A stretch of 32,821 nt of DNA from an uncultured Bulleidia sp. (GTDB lineage Bacteria > Bacillota_I > Bacilli_A > Erysipelotrichales > Erysipelotrichaceae). Within the stretch, counting starts at the first letter, position 1. Each line of letters begins with the position of its first letter. Below the pieces are notes generated by a model that saw only the letters and a list, made by a program, of their open reading frames with translations, ran no database searches and had not been told where the DNA came from. Of this stretch, positions 24,491-32,390 are shown one piece after another. The stretch covers positions 1 to 32,821 of the forward strand of contig CAMUDN010000011.1 of NCBI GenBank assembly GCA_947087645.1. The letters run 5' to 3'. Position numbers and translations under genes: made by a program.

Positions 24491-24514
24491 CCACTTTTTA
24501 AAGGAGGTGAGTTT

Positions 24515-24631
24515 ATGGATGGTTATCCCGCGATAAATTTTGTTGATAGTTTACTTTTCGTAAACTCAGTTTTTTTAGAAGGAGGAAAGGGAAATGAAAA
24601 AAGAAGAACAAAAAATAACAGCCGAAAATAA
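24515..24631 (+). CDS. Possible leader ORF (38 codons) upstream of mgtA
   Basis: A short ORF starting M-D-G-Y-P-A-I-N-F with a very strong ribosome site (AAGGAGGTGA, 24501-24510). It begins after the riboswitch terminator, reads through a small hairpin with a T-run (24548-24576) and through the mgtA ribosome site, and ends 38 bases inside mgtA in another frame. The placement suggests regulation rather than a functional peptide. The second half is mostly read over the mgtA start region and need not be conserved. It has no strong Pro or acidic run like the MgtL leader of enterobacteria. Confidence 0.4.
   Translation: MDGYPAINFVDSLLFVNSVFLEGGKGNEKRRTKNNSRK
24548..24576 (+). terminator. Second, weak terminator-like hairpin in the mgtA leader
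   Basis: AGTTTAC-TTTTC-GTAAACT, then CAG and seven T. The stem has 7 pairs with two G-C pairs. It lies entirely inside the leader ORF and just ahead of the mgtA ribosome site. Confidence 0.5.
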
Positions 24632-27293
24632 TAAATTGGTTGATGAACGTTTGAGAAAAGCTTCGGAAATGACAATAGATGATTTATTTCATGTTTACCA
24701 AACAAGTTGGTTAGGTAAAGAAGAAGTATCACGTGATGAAGCAAGATCGGCATATGGTGTTAATAAAATTGAACGTTTTAAAAAATTAAGTTTAGGTAAA
24801 CGAATTTTTAATGCTTTTTTTGATCCGTTTACTTTGATTTTACTAGTTTTATCCATCGTTTCTTTTACTACTGATTTTGTATTAGCAAATCCTAATGATA
24901 AAAATCCAACCACTTTTTTGATTATTCTTTGTATTGTTATGATTTCTGGTATTTTACGTTTCACACAAGAAAGTAAGTCAGGTGAAGCATCTGAAAAATT
25001 GCTGGAAATGATTGAAAATACCTGTATGGTTTCTTTACCTAAACAAGGATCAAAGGAAATTCCAATGGATGAATTAGTCGTTGGAGATTTAGTTTATTTA
25101 TCAGCTGGTGATATGATTCCTGCTGATGTGAGAATTGTGCAATCAAAAGATTTATTTATTTCACAATCTGCTTTAACTGGTGAAGCAGTATCAGTGGAAA
25201 AATTTGTTACTTGTCAAGATAATTCATTGTCTACATTAAGTTTAGATAACTTAGCTTTTATGGGTACTAACGTTGTTAGTGGTTCTGCTAAAGCAGTTGT
25301 TATTTCGACCGGAATGGATACTTTTTTTGGACGAATTGCTTCTCATTTAAATCAAAAAAAAGAAATGACTCAATTTGAAAAGGGAATTAACTCTGTTTCT
25401 TGGATTTTAATTCGTTTTATGTTGACAATGGTTCCTGTTGTTTTTGTCATTACTGGTTTTACGAAAGGTGATTGGTTAAATTCTTTTATTTTTGCTATTT
25501 CCATTGCTGTTGGATTAACACCTGAAATGTTACCGATGATTGTCACAACTTGTCTTTCAGTCGGTTCTATGGAAATGGCTAAAAATAAAGTTATTATCAA
25601 AAATTTAAATTCTATTCAAAGTTTAGGCGCAATGAATATTTTATGTACTGATAAAACGGGTACTTTAACAGAAGATAAAATTGTCTTACAAAGACATATT
25701 AATATTCATGGTCAAGAAGATACTAGAGTATTGCGTTATGGCTTTTTAAACTCTTTTTATCAAACGGGATTAAAAAATTTAATGGACAAAGCAATTATTT
25801 CTAAAACAATGGAATTAAAAGAAAAAGATAATAATTTAGAAGAAAATATTGATCGTTATGAGAAAATTGATGAAATACCATTTGATTTTAGTCGGCGTCG
25901 AATGTCGGTTGTAGTTAAAAATAATCATGGCGTTTGTAAGTTAATTACAAAAGGTGCTGTGGAAGAGATGTTAGCTATTTGTTCATATATTGAAAGTGAT
26001 GGTAAAGCTATCGCCTTAAATGCCGAAATAAAAGAACATATTTTAAAAACAGTACAGGAACTAAATGCTCAAAATATGCGAGTTATAGCTGTTGCATATA
26101 AACGTAATTTAACAGATGCAAGAACTTTAACTGTGCAAGATGAAAAAGATATGATTCTAATGGGTTATTTATCTTTCTTAGATCCAGCTAAAGATTCAGC
26201 TAAAGAGGCTATTAAAACACTTAAAGAATATGGTATTAACGTTAAAGTTTTAACTGGTGATAATAAAGAAGTAACTTTAAATGTATGTCAACAATTAAAA
26301 ATTAAGACTGATCATATTTTGCTTGGTGATGATATTGAAAAAATGAATGATCAGGAGTTAAGTCCATTGGTTGAAAAAACTTCTGTTTTTGCAAAACTAT
26401 CCCCAAGTCAGAAAGTAAGAATTATTGAGCTTTTAAAAAATAATGGTCATACTGTTGGCTTTATGGGTGATGGTATTAATGATGCGGCAGGTTTAGAAAA
26501 AGCTGATGTTGGTATTTCGGTTTCCAATGCCGTTGATATTGCAAAAGAATCAGCTAATGTTATTTTACTTGAAAAAGATTTAATGGTTTTAGAAAAAGGT
26601 GTTATTGAAGGTCGTAAGATTTATGCAAATATGCTTAAATATATAAAAATAACAGCATCTTCTAATTTTGGTAATGTTTTTTCCATTTTATTTGCTTCTT
26701 TACTTATACCTTTTTTGCCAATGCAACCAATTCATCTATTAATTTTGAATATGATTTATGATATTTCATGTATTTCTTTTCCTTGGGATAATGTCGATAT
26801 ATCTTATTTAAAAGAACCACGAAAGTGGGAAGCAAAATCAATTTCTTCTTTTATGATTCAATTTGGACCAATTAGTTCGATTTTTGACTTTTTAACCTAT
26901 TTTATTTTGTATTATCAAATCTGTCCTTTATTTACCAATGGTGTTTTATTTACTAAACTTGCTGATCCTAAATTAAAACTTGCCTATATTGCTATTTTCC
27001 ATGCGGGTTGGTTTATTGAGTCAATGCTTTCCCAGACTTTAGTTATTCATATGCTAAGAACATCTAAGATACCATTTAAGCAAAGTCGTCCGTCAACTGT
27101 TTTGCTGTGGTTAAATACAATTAGTATTTTCTTTGTCTTTTTCTTAGTTAATTCAGATATTGGAATGTTATTAGGATTTCACGCTTTACCAAGAATTTAT
27201 TTAGCATATCTATTAATTATTATTGTGCTATATATGATTTTAATTTCATTAGTTAAAAAACATTATTTAAAAAATCATGCAGAAATTTTATAA
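24594..27293 (+). CDS. mgtA: Magnesium-importing P-type ATPase
   Basis: P-type (IIIB) ATPase of 899 residues that takes up Mg2+. Visible parts: N-terminal cation ATPase domain, L-T-G-E-A (194-198) of the actuator domain, the membrane motif G-L-T-P-E-M-L-P (307-314) that marks the MgtA/MgtB group, the phosphorylation site DKTGTLT (Asp353), K-G-A in the nucleotide domain, T-G-D-N and M-G-D-G-I-N-D-A-A-G of the P domain, and several C-terminal helices. AGAAGGAGG gives an excellent ribosome site. The M-box leader supports Mg2+ as substrate. It ends at a bidirectional terminator shared with the WYL regulator. Confidence 0.94.
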   Translation: MKKEEQKITAENNKLVDERLRKASEMTIDDLFHVYQTSWLGKEEVSRDEARSAYGVNKIERFKKLSLGKRIFNAFFDPFTLILLVLSIVSFTTDFVLANPNDKNPTTFLIILCIVMISGILRFTQESKSGEASEKLLEMIENTCMVSLPKQGSKEIPMDELVVGDLVYLSAGDMIPADVRIVQSKDLFISQSALTGEAVSVEKFVTCQDNSLSTLSLDNLAFMGTNVVSGSAKAVVISTGMDTFFGRIASHLNQKKEMTQFEKGINSVSWILIRFMLTMVPVVFVITGFTKGDWLNSFIFAISIAVGLTPEMLPMIVTTCLSVGSMEMAKNKVIIKNLNSIQSLGAMNILCTDKTGTLTEDKIVLQRHINIHGQEDTRVLRYGFLNSFYQTGLKNLMDKAIISKTMELKEKDNNLEENIDRYEKIDEIPFDFSRRRMSVVVKNNHGVCKLITKGAVEEMLAICSYIESDGKAIALNAEIKEHILKTVQELNAQNMRVIAVAYKRNLTDARTLTVQDEKDMILMGYLSFLDPAKDSAKEAIKTLKEYGINVKVLTGDNKEVTLNVCQQLKIKTDHILLGDDIEKMNDQELSPLVEKTSVFAKLSPSQKVRIIELLKNNGHTVGFMGDGINDAAGLEKADVGISVSNAVDIAKESANVILLEKDLMVLEKGVIEGRKIYANMLKYIKITASSNFGNVFSILFASLLIPFLPMQPIHLLILNMIYDISCISFPWDNVDISYLKEPRKWEAKSISSFMIQFGPISSIFDFLTYFILYYQICPLFTNGVLFTKLADPKLKLAYIAIFHAGWFIESMLSQTLVIHMLRTSKIPFKQSRPSTVLLWLNTISIFFVFFLVNSDIGMLLGFHALPRIYLAYLLIIIVLYMILISLVKKHYLKNHAEIL

Positions 27294-27315
27294 AAGGAGT
27301 ATTACTCCTTTTTTT
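27292..27315. terminator. Bidirectional terminator between mgtA and the WYL regulator
   Basis: AAAAGGAG-TATTA-CTCCTTTT plus a T-run; the mgtA stop overlaps the left arm and the WYL gene stop lies in the loop. Confidence 0.88.
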
Positions 27316-28276
27316 GATATTTTTTAACTAAAGATTGAGCAATGAACTTTACTTCATCAATTAAAGAAAGAGGCTCTAAAATAGTAATTAATTCATAATT
27401 ATGAATAAGCCAATCAATAAATGGGGGTGTTATCGCAGTTTGAATAGCAATTTTATAGGTATCATTTTGATCTGATTTGAGAATTGTTATTTTATCAAAT
27501 TTTTCGTAAATATCGGAAATTAAAGAAGCACTATTCTTTTTCTTGAGATTTAATAGAACCATTTCTTTATGACCTTTAAACATATTAAAATTATTTTCTA
27601 AGTAATTATCTAATTGAAAAGGCTGATAAATAATATCTTCAGTAAGTATTTTTAAATGTAATATTTTATCTAAACGATAATTACGAATTTCATTTTCTTT
27701 TTCAATATATGCAATCAGATAATAATGATCACGATAACTATGAATAGCATACGGATTAACGTTATAAAGTTTACCATCATGGCGTAAAATAGGACGATGG
27801 TAAATATCATAATCAAAATAATGAAATTGTAATTGTTTTTTATTCATTATTGCTTTAAGACAAATATCAAGTAGATCCACAACATTTGTTTTTTGCTTTG
27901 CATTATTAGCAAATGGCATCGTCGAAATAAGGCTATTTTGAAATAAAAAGTTTTCAATTATTTTTAATCTTTTATCCGTAATCATTTTAGATTCACGTAA
28001 AGAATTGATCAACAAATAAGTTTCACCTGGTTTTAAAAGAGGATTTAGATAATATCCTTGTTTATTATTTTTTTTATCAAAACAGATATTATAACCATTA
28101 GCTTTTAAAAGATGAAGGTATTTACGAATTGTTTTATCGCTAATATTGTCATAACCACATAAATTCAAATAGGCAATAAGTTCATTTAAACTTAGCTTAC
28201 AATTGGGATGATTTGCTTCTTGCTGTAAAATTTTTAAGAGTAAAAAACTAATATTACTATAACTTTCTTTTAACAT
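27302..28276 (-). CDS. WYL-domain transcriptional regulator
   Basis: A 324-residue regulator: an N-terminal winged-helix DNA-binding part (L-S-L-N-E-L-I-A-Y-L-N-L...K-T-I-R-K-Y-L-H-L-L), then the WYL domain (I-M-N-K-K-Q-L-Q-F-H-Y-F-D-Y-D and N-P-Y-A-I-H-S-Y-R-D-H-Y-Y-L-I-A-Y, then N-Y-R-L-D-K-I), which in relatives binds ligands or nucleic acid. The open frame reaches a GTG at 28294, but that codon lies inside a probable promoter: TATAAT at 28284-28289 on the minus strand, four bases before ATG 28279 and seven before ATG 28276. I therefore start at 28276 (28279 is possible). There is no ribosome site. Target genes are unknown. Confidence 0.82.
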   Translation of the reverse strand: MLKESYSNISFLLLKILQQEANHPNCKLSLNELIAYLNLCGYDNISDKTIRKYLHLLKANGYNICFDKKNNKQGYYLNPLLKPGETYLLINSLRESKMITDKRLKIIENFLFQNSLISTMPFANNAKQKTNVVDLLDICLKAIMNKKQLQFHYFDYDIYHRPILRHDGKLYNVNPYAIHSYRDHYYLIAYIEKENEIRNYRLDKILHLKILTEDIIYQPFQLDNYLENNFNMFKGHKEMVLLNLKKKNSASLISDIYEKFDKITILKSDQNDTYKIAIQTAITPPFIDWLIHNYELITILEPLSLIDEVKFIAQSLVKKYQKKE

Positions 28277-28332
28277 CATTTTAATTATAATCACAAGGAA
28301 GATATTTTCCTAGTTATTGTGAAGTTATTTTT

Positions 28333-28338
28333 TATAAT
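28333..28338 (+). promoter_or_regulatory. -10 box for the small membrane protein gene
   Basis: TATAAT, 21 bases before the ATG at 28360, with AAAGGAG in between. No good -35 is visible. Confidence 0.45.
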
Positions 28339-28359
28339 GTGTTTGTAAAGGAGAAAGTT

Positions 28360-28824
28360 ATGACTTATAAACAGAAATATTATTTAGAAGAAATGTTATT
28401 TTGGACTAATATTTGTTTTTATCACAATGGTAATATACTATTATTCGTTGCAAGTTTTATTTTTTTAATTTATTTATATTTAATTGAAGCACATATACAT
28501 CGGCTTGAACTTATAAAATTTTGTTCACTTTTATTTATGTATTTACCTTTTTTATATTTTTTAAATTTTGATCTGATCATTTGTTTATGGGCTTTTTTAC
28601 ATAGCTTATGGCTTGTTAATTATGGCTTATATTTGTTTAAATTGTATATTCTTGAGTATTTCTTTTTATTATTTGTAGCTTTTCTTTTTTATATTTTGCA
28701 AATAAATGTCAGTGATGCTTTATTATGGCTTAATTTTTTATTTTTACCATTATTGTCATATAACTTATTAATGACAATAAAAAAAGGAAAGATAAATTAT
28801 TCTTTCCTATTTTTGAAGCATTAA
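28360..28824 (+). CDS. Small multi-helix membrane protein, unknown function
   Basis: A 154-residue hydrophobic protein with four or five membrane helices, rich in Phe, Leu and Tyr. I do not recognise a family. ATG 28360 is preferred over 28339 because AAAGGAG lies eight bases upstream and a TATAAT box at 28333-28338 would start transcription after 28339. The 3' end overlaps the end of htpG by 18 bases, tail to tail. It has the same length and general look as the minus-strand protein at 18653-19117, but I see no convincing residue match. Confidence 0.6.
   Translation: MTYKQKYYLEEMLFWTNICFYHNGNILLFVASFIFLIYLYLIEAHIHRLELIKFCSLLFMYLPFLYFLNFDLIICLWAFLHSLWLVNYGLYLFKLYILEYFFLLFVAFLFYILQINVSDALLWLNFLFLPLLSYNLLMTIKKGKINYSFLFLKH
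28786..28813. terminator. Bidirectional terminator in the overlap with htpG
   Basis: GGAAAGA-TAAATTAT-TCTTTCC. It is flanked by A5 on the left (so T5 for minus-strand RNA, longer with upstream A) and TATTTTT on the right. It lies inside the coding sequence of the membrane protein. Confidence 0.75.
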
Positions 28825-30684
28825 CTTAAATATATCTGAACTAAATTCACTACTATCTTCAATTGGTAAACCTTGTAAGAGAAGCGCTTGATGATAAAGC
28901 AATGAAGTGTAAGTCTTTAATTGTTCATCATTTAGCTTAGCTAATTCTTTAAATAATTCATGTTTTGGATTAAGTTCCATAATTTTAGTTGCTTTCATGG
29001 CCATTTGTTTTTGCATTGGATCTTTAGCTAAATATTGTTCCATTTCTAAAGAAATTCCATTATCAGCTACTAAACAAACTGGTTGATCAACGAGGCGTGA
29101 AGAAATGCGTACATCACTAACTTTATCTTTTAATATATCTTTCATTTTGCTTAATAAATCTTTATTTTCAGAGCTAATTTTTTCTTTTTCTTTCTTTTCT
29201 TCTTCACTATCTAAATCAAGATTAGCTTGAGTGATAGAAATGAAATCTTTATTTGCATACTGGTGAATGAAATTAAAGACAAACTCATCACGTTCATCAA
29301 GTAAATAAAGGACTTCTAAATTCTTTTCAAGTAATTTTTTCATGACAGGAAGATGTTCTATTTCTTCTTTTGAATGACCGGCAGCGTAATATATAGCTTT
29401 TTGATCTTTGACCATACGTTCACTATATTCTTTTAAGCTTGTCCATTCATGTTTGTTACTTGGGAAAAGTAATAAATCTTGTAATTGATCTTTTTTAAGA
29501 CCATACTCTTGTAAAATACCAAATTTTAAACTCAAGCCAAAATTCTTAAAGAAATTTTCATATCCATTACGATCTTCTTTCATGAAATCCAATAAAGCAG
29601 TATTTATTTTCTTTTCAATTGATTTAGCTAATGCTTTGACTTGGTGATCTTGTTGTAAAATTTCACGTGAGATATTTAAACTTAAGTCATCACAATCAAT
29701 AATACCTTGTATAAAGCGATATGCTTCAGGTAATAAATTTTTAGCTTTATCTAAGATGAAAACACCTTTTGAATATAGCTGTAACCCTGGTTGATAATCT
29801 TGATAGTAATAATTATAAGGTGTTACTGATGGAATAAAAAGTAATGCTGAGTAAGAAATATTACCCTCAACTTGATAGTGGATTACTCTTGCTGGCTTTT
29901 GGTAATCATTAAATTTGGTTTGGTAAAAAGAATCATACTCCTCTTCTTTAATATCTTTTTTATTCTTTTTCCATAAAGGAATTTGGGAATTTAGTGTTTC
30001 CCATTTTTTAGTATCAATTGTCTTCTTTTCATCTGTTGGGTCAGGAACTGAACTTGTTTTTTCCATTTGAATTGGATAACGCACATAATCAGAATATTTC
30101 TTAACTAAATTTTCAAGTGTTACTTCTGATAAGAATTCATCATAATTTTCTTGTTCATTATTTTCTTTTAATTGTAAAGTTATTTTAGTACCAAAGTGGT
30201 CTAATTCACTTTCTTCAATTTGATAACCATTTTCACCATTACTATACCATTTATAAGCTTGGCTTTGACCTACTTTCTTAGAGATTACACTCACAGATTG
30301 ACTAACGATAAAGGCTGAATAAAAACCTACGCCAAACTGACCGATAATATCAACATCATTATTTTCATTGGCCATTTGGGCTTTAAATTCTTGCGAACCA
30401 CTTTGAGCAATAGTTCCTAAATTTTTATCTAATTCATCTTTATCCATACCTAGACCATAGTCTTCAATGGTTAAACAACGCTTATTGATATCAGGAATTA
30501 ATTTTATTTTCAATTCTTGACGATCAAGATTTTCTTTCTTATTAATCAAGGAATTGTAATAACGCTTATCCATCGCATCAGATGCATTACTAATTAATTC
30601 ACGAAGAAATACTTCTTTATTTGTATAAATAGAATGGATCATAAGATCTAAGATTTTCTTTGATTCTGTTTTAAATTGTTTCAT
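28807..30684 (-). CDS. htpG: Chaperone HtpG (bacterial Hsp90)
   Basis: ATP-dependent chaperone of 625 residues. The GHKL ATP site is clear: E-L-I-S-N-A-S-D-A (Asn33, Asp36), D-Y-G-L-G-M-D and G-Q-F-G-V-G-F-Y-S-A-F-I-V. The middle domain holds the catalytic-loop Arg region I-S-R-E-I-L-Q-Q (about residue 340) and is followed by a C-terminal dimerisation domain. ATG 30684 is chosen over 30699 because AGGAGGT lies directly upstream and M-K-Q-F-K-T-E-S-K-K-I-L-D-L-M is the normal HtpG beginning. A CIRCE-like operator and a good promoter precede it. Confidence 0.96.
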   Translation of the reverse strand: MKQFKTESKKILDLMIHSIYTNKEVFLRELISNASDAMDKRYYNSLINKKENLDRQELKIKLIPDINKRCLTIEDYGLGMDKDELDKNLGTIAQSGSQEFKAQMANENNDVDIIGQFGVGFYSAFIVSQSVSVISKKVGQSQAYKWYSNGENGYQIEESELDHFGTKITLQLKENNEQENYDEFLSEVTLENLVKKYSDYVRYPIQMEKTSSVPDPTDEKKTIDTKKWETLNSQIPLWKKNKKDIKEEEYDSFYQTKFNDYQKPARVIHYQVEGNISYSALLFIPSVTPYNYYYQDYQPGLQLYSKGVFILDKAKNLLPEAYRFIQGIIDCDDLSLNISREILQQDHQVKALAKSIEKKINTALLDFMKEDRNGYENFFKNFGLSLKFGILQEYGLKKDQLQDLLLFPSNKHEWTSLKEYSERMVKDQKAIYYAAGHSKEEIEHLPVMKKLLEKNLEVLYLLDERDEFVFNFIHQYANKDFISITQANLDLDSEEEKKEKEKISSENKDLLSKMKDILKDKVSDVRISSRLVDQPVCLVADNGISLEMEQYLAKDPMQKQMAMKATKIMELNPKHELFKELAKLNDEQLKTYTSLLYHQALLLQGLPIEDSSEFSSDIFKLMLQK

Positions 30685-30692
30685 ACTACCTC

Positions 30693-30719
30693 CTAGCACT
30701 CTAAGTCTCTAACTGCTAA
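30693..30719. promoter_or_regulatory. CIRCE-like operator (HrcA site) of htpG
   Basis: CTAGCACTC-N9-AACTGCTAA against the consensus TTAGCACTC-N9-GAGTGCTAA: 8 of 9 and 7 of 9 matches with the exact 9-base spacer. It covers the predicted transcription start and ends next to the ribosome site, the usual place for HrcA control. Confidence 0.72.
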
Positions 30720-30721
30720 AT

Positions 30722-30750
30722 ATAGTAACACTACTTATTTCATATTTCAA
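30722..30750 (-). promoter_or_regulatory. Promoter of htpG
   Basis: Minus strand -35 TTGAAA (30745-30750), 17-base spacer, extended -10 TGT-TACTAT (hexamer 30722-30727). Confidence 0.7.
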
Positions 30751-30839
30751 CATTTAGTAACAGTTAAACTGGTAAAGATTCTCGTATTGCTGTAGTTTGA
30801 TATCAGCTATAGTAAATTGTTTTATATTGAAGATGATAT

Positions 30840-31232
30840 ATGAAACAAATTGAGAAAAACATTCATTTTTTAATATATAAATTACGTAAACTGCGAATAG
30901 CTAATAATCTTACGCAAAAAGAGATGGGAAATATTTTAGGTGTTTCTTCGCAGTCAGTTTCGGCTTACGAAAATGGTACAGTCAGACCAGATATTGAAGT
31001 TATCTTTCGTTATGTCGATTATTTTCAAATTTCTTTAGCTGATTTAAGCAGTGAATCGTACATTTATAGCAAGCACGAACCAACAGCTGTTGAAATGGAT
31101 ATGATTATTAAATTTCGTAAATTGCCTGATTATACAAAACAAGCAATTAAAGCATTAATTTATCAGAAAAACTTATATAAAGACACGCAACTGTTAGAAG
31201 AAGTGCATTTAATAAATGAACAAAAAGATTAA
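30840..31232 (+). CDS. XRE-family helix-turn-helix regulator
   Basis: A 130-residue protein with an N-terminal HTH of the Cro/C1 type: L-R-K-L-R-I-A-N-N-L-T-Q-K-E-M-G-N-I-L-G-V-S-S-Q-S-V-S-A-Y-E-N-G (about residues 15-46), followed by P-D-I-E-V-I-F-R-Y. The C-terminal half is helical with no known domain. No other in-frame ATG precedes the HTH, so 30840 should be the start. The upstream sequence has a TTTATA/TATATT box only about 11-13 bases before it and no ribosome site, hence a very short leader. Divergent from htpG; its stop overlaps the stop of the rlmA-like gene by four bases. Confidence 0.85.
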   Translation: MKQIEKNIHFLIYKLRKLRIANNLTQKEMGNILGVSSQSVSAYENGTVRPDIEVIFRYVDYFQISLADLSSESYIYSKHEPTAVEMDMIIKFRKLPDYTKQAIKALIYQKNLYKDTQLLEEVHLINEQKD

Positions 31233-32002
31233 TTTTTTTGGTAAATACGAATTTTAAAAGAAGCTAATAATTCCAATTTTTCTGTTTGAGCGAGTCTTTT
31301 TCGTCCATTAATTGGCGTATGATGGTAGTAAGGTGTCATTTTAAATAAGGCTTGCAGATCTTCGTTATTCAATTTTAAAAGACTTTCTACGACTTCTTCT
31401 TTACAAAGTTGAAAAGGCAGATCAAGCTCTTTGTTTTGATTTAAATATGGTTGATCATAAAGAATTTCTTTCAGTTGCCATAAATGTTTTGGGGCTGGTG
31501 TAACGGCAATAAAAATACCATTTGGTTTTAAAATACGATTAATTTCTTGCTTGGCAATAGGAGCAAAACAGCTTAAGACAATATCTTGTGAATTTTCAGG
31601 TAGCAAAGGTTGAAAAAAAGAAGCTACAATATATTGACTATCTGGATCTTTTTTACTGGCATATTTGATAGCAATTTTTGAAGCATCAATGCCAATTCTT
31701 GTATCTGCAACTAAAGAACGTGTATAATAGCCTTCACCACAGCCAAAATCAGTTAAATTTTGGTGAGGATAATTAGTACTTAATGAGATTAAATATTCTT
31801 TAAGAAAAAGGTAATAATTTTTGGCTAAAAAAGCATGGCGAGCTTGAACCATTTCTTTTTCATCTCCATGTTCTTTTTTTTGTCCAGGGAGCAAATGTAA
31901 ATAACCTTCTTTAGCTTGATCAAAATGATGATTATTAGAACAAAACCAATCTTTATCATTGTTTTTTAAATTTTTTTGACATATTGGGCATAAAATTTTC
32001 AT
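31229..32002 (-). CDS. rlmA: RlmA-type 23S rRNA (guanine-N1)-methyltransferase
   Basis: A 257-residue SAM-dependent methyltransferase. The N-terminal zinc finger C-P-I-C (Cys5, Cys8), Cys21 and His25, followed by F-D-Q-A-K-E-G-Y-L-H-L-L, is the hallmark of the RlmA/RrmA family that methylates G745 or G748 of 23S rRNA. SAM motif I is D-F-G-C-G-E-G-Y-Y-T. Whether it modifies G745 (RlmAI) or G748 (RlmAII) cannot be told from sequence. The ATG lies six bases after TATACT with a TG one base upstream of the hexamer, and there is no ribosome site. Convergent with the XRE gene. Confidence 0.87.
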   Translation of the reverse strand: MKILCPICQKNLKNNDKDWFCSNNHHFDQAKEGYLHLLPGQKKEHGDEKEMVQARHAFLAKNYYLFLKEYLISLSTNYPHQNLTDFGCGEGYYTRSLVADTRIGIDASKIAIKYASKKDPDSQYIVASFFQPLLPENSQDIVLSCFAPIAKQEINRILKPNGIFIAVTPAPKHLWQLKEILYDQPYLNQNKELDLPFQLCKEEVVESLLKLNNEDLQALFKMTPYYHHTPINGRKRLAQTEKLELLASFKIRIYQKN

Positions 32003-32017
32003 GCATATAGTATAACA
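32003..32017 (-). promoter_or_regulatory. Extended -10 promoter abutting the rlmA start
   Basis: Minus strand TGT-TATACT (32009-32017), then ATATGC and the ATG at 32002. Same geometry as in front of ftsW and the TRIC gene. Confidence 0.55.
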
Positions 32018-32075
32018 TGCTTAATTGCAGTAAATAGATATAAATAGTATGATAAGTAAGAAAAGGGGAAAAAAG

Positions 32076-32390
32076 ATGGATAGTGATCATAAATTTGAGG
32101 ATCAAGTAAGTGATATGGTTAGCAAAATCAGTGTTAATTTAAAAAAAGGTGCTAATGTCATTGGCGATTTTGTGAGTCAAAAAGCGGAAATTGTTAAAAT
32201 TAAAATGGATTTAAGCCAAGCCCAAAAGGAAGTTAATAAAGCTTACGAAAAATTAGGACGAGGAATGTATGCTGAGCTTGTTCATCAGCAACCATTTCTT
32301 AATAAGGAAGATACACTTAAAGATATTAAACAAAAAGAAGAGAATTTGATATCAATTGAAAATGAACTAAAAAATAAAAAACCTTACTAA
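32076..32390 (+). CDS. Small coiled-coil protein, unknown function
   Basis: A 104-residue, highly charged protein without signal or membrane segment. Heptad-like patterns run from about residue 30 to 65 (A-E-I-V-K-I-K-M-D-L-S-Q-A-Q-K-E-V-N-K-A-Y-E-K-L-G) and again near the C-terminus (I-K-Q-K-E-E-N-L-I-S-I-E-N-E-L). I prefer ATG 32076 over 32049: AAGGGG lies about eight bases upstream, and a TATAAA box near 32040 would start the RNA close to 32049. Family not recognised. Divergent from rlmA. Confidence 0.65.
   Translation: MDSDHKFEDQVSDMVSKISVNLKKGANVIGDFVSQKAEIVKIKMDLSQAQKEVNKAYEKLGRGMYAELVHQQPFLNKEDTLKDIKQKEENLISIENELKNKKPY

Noticed and set aside
24449..24514. Upstream extension of the mgtA leader ORF from ATG 24449
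   Set aside because: That ATG lies inside the M-box and terminator structures and has no ribosome site; the start at 24515 has an excellent one.
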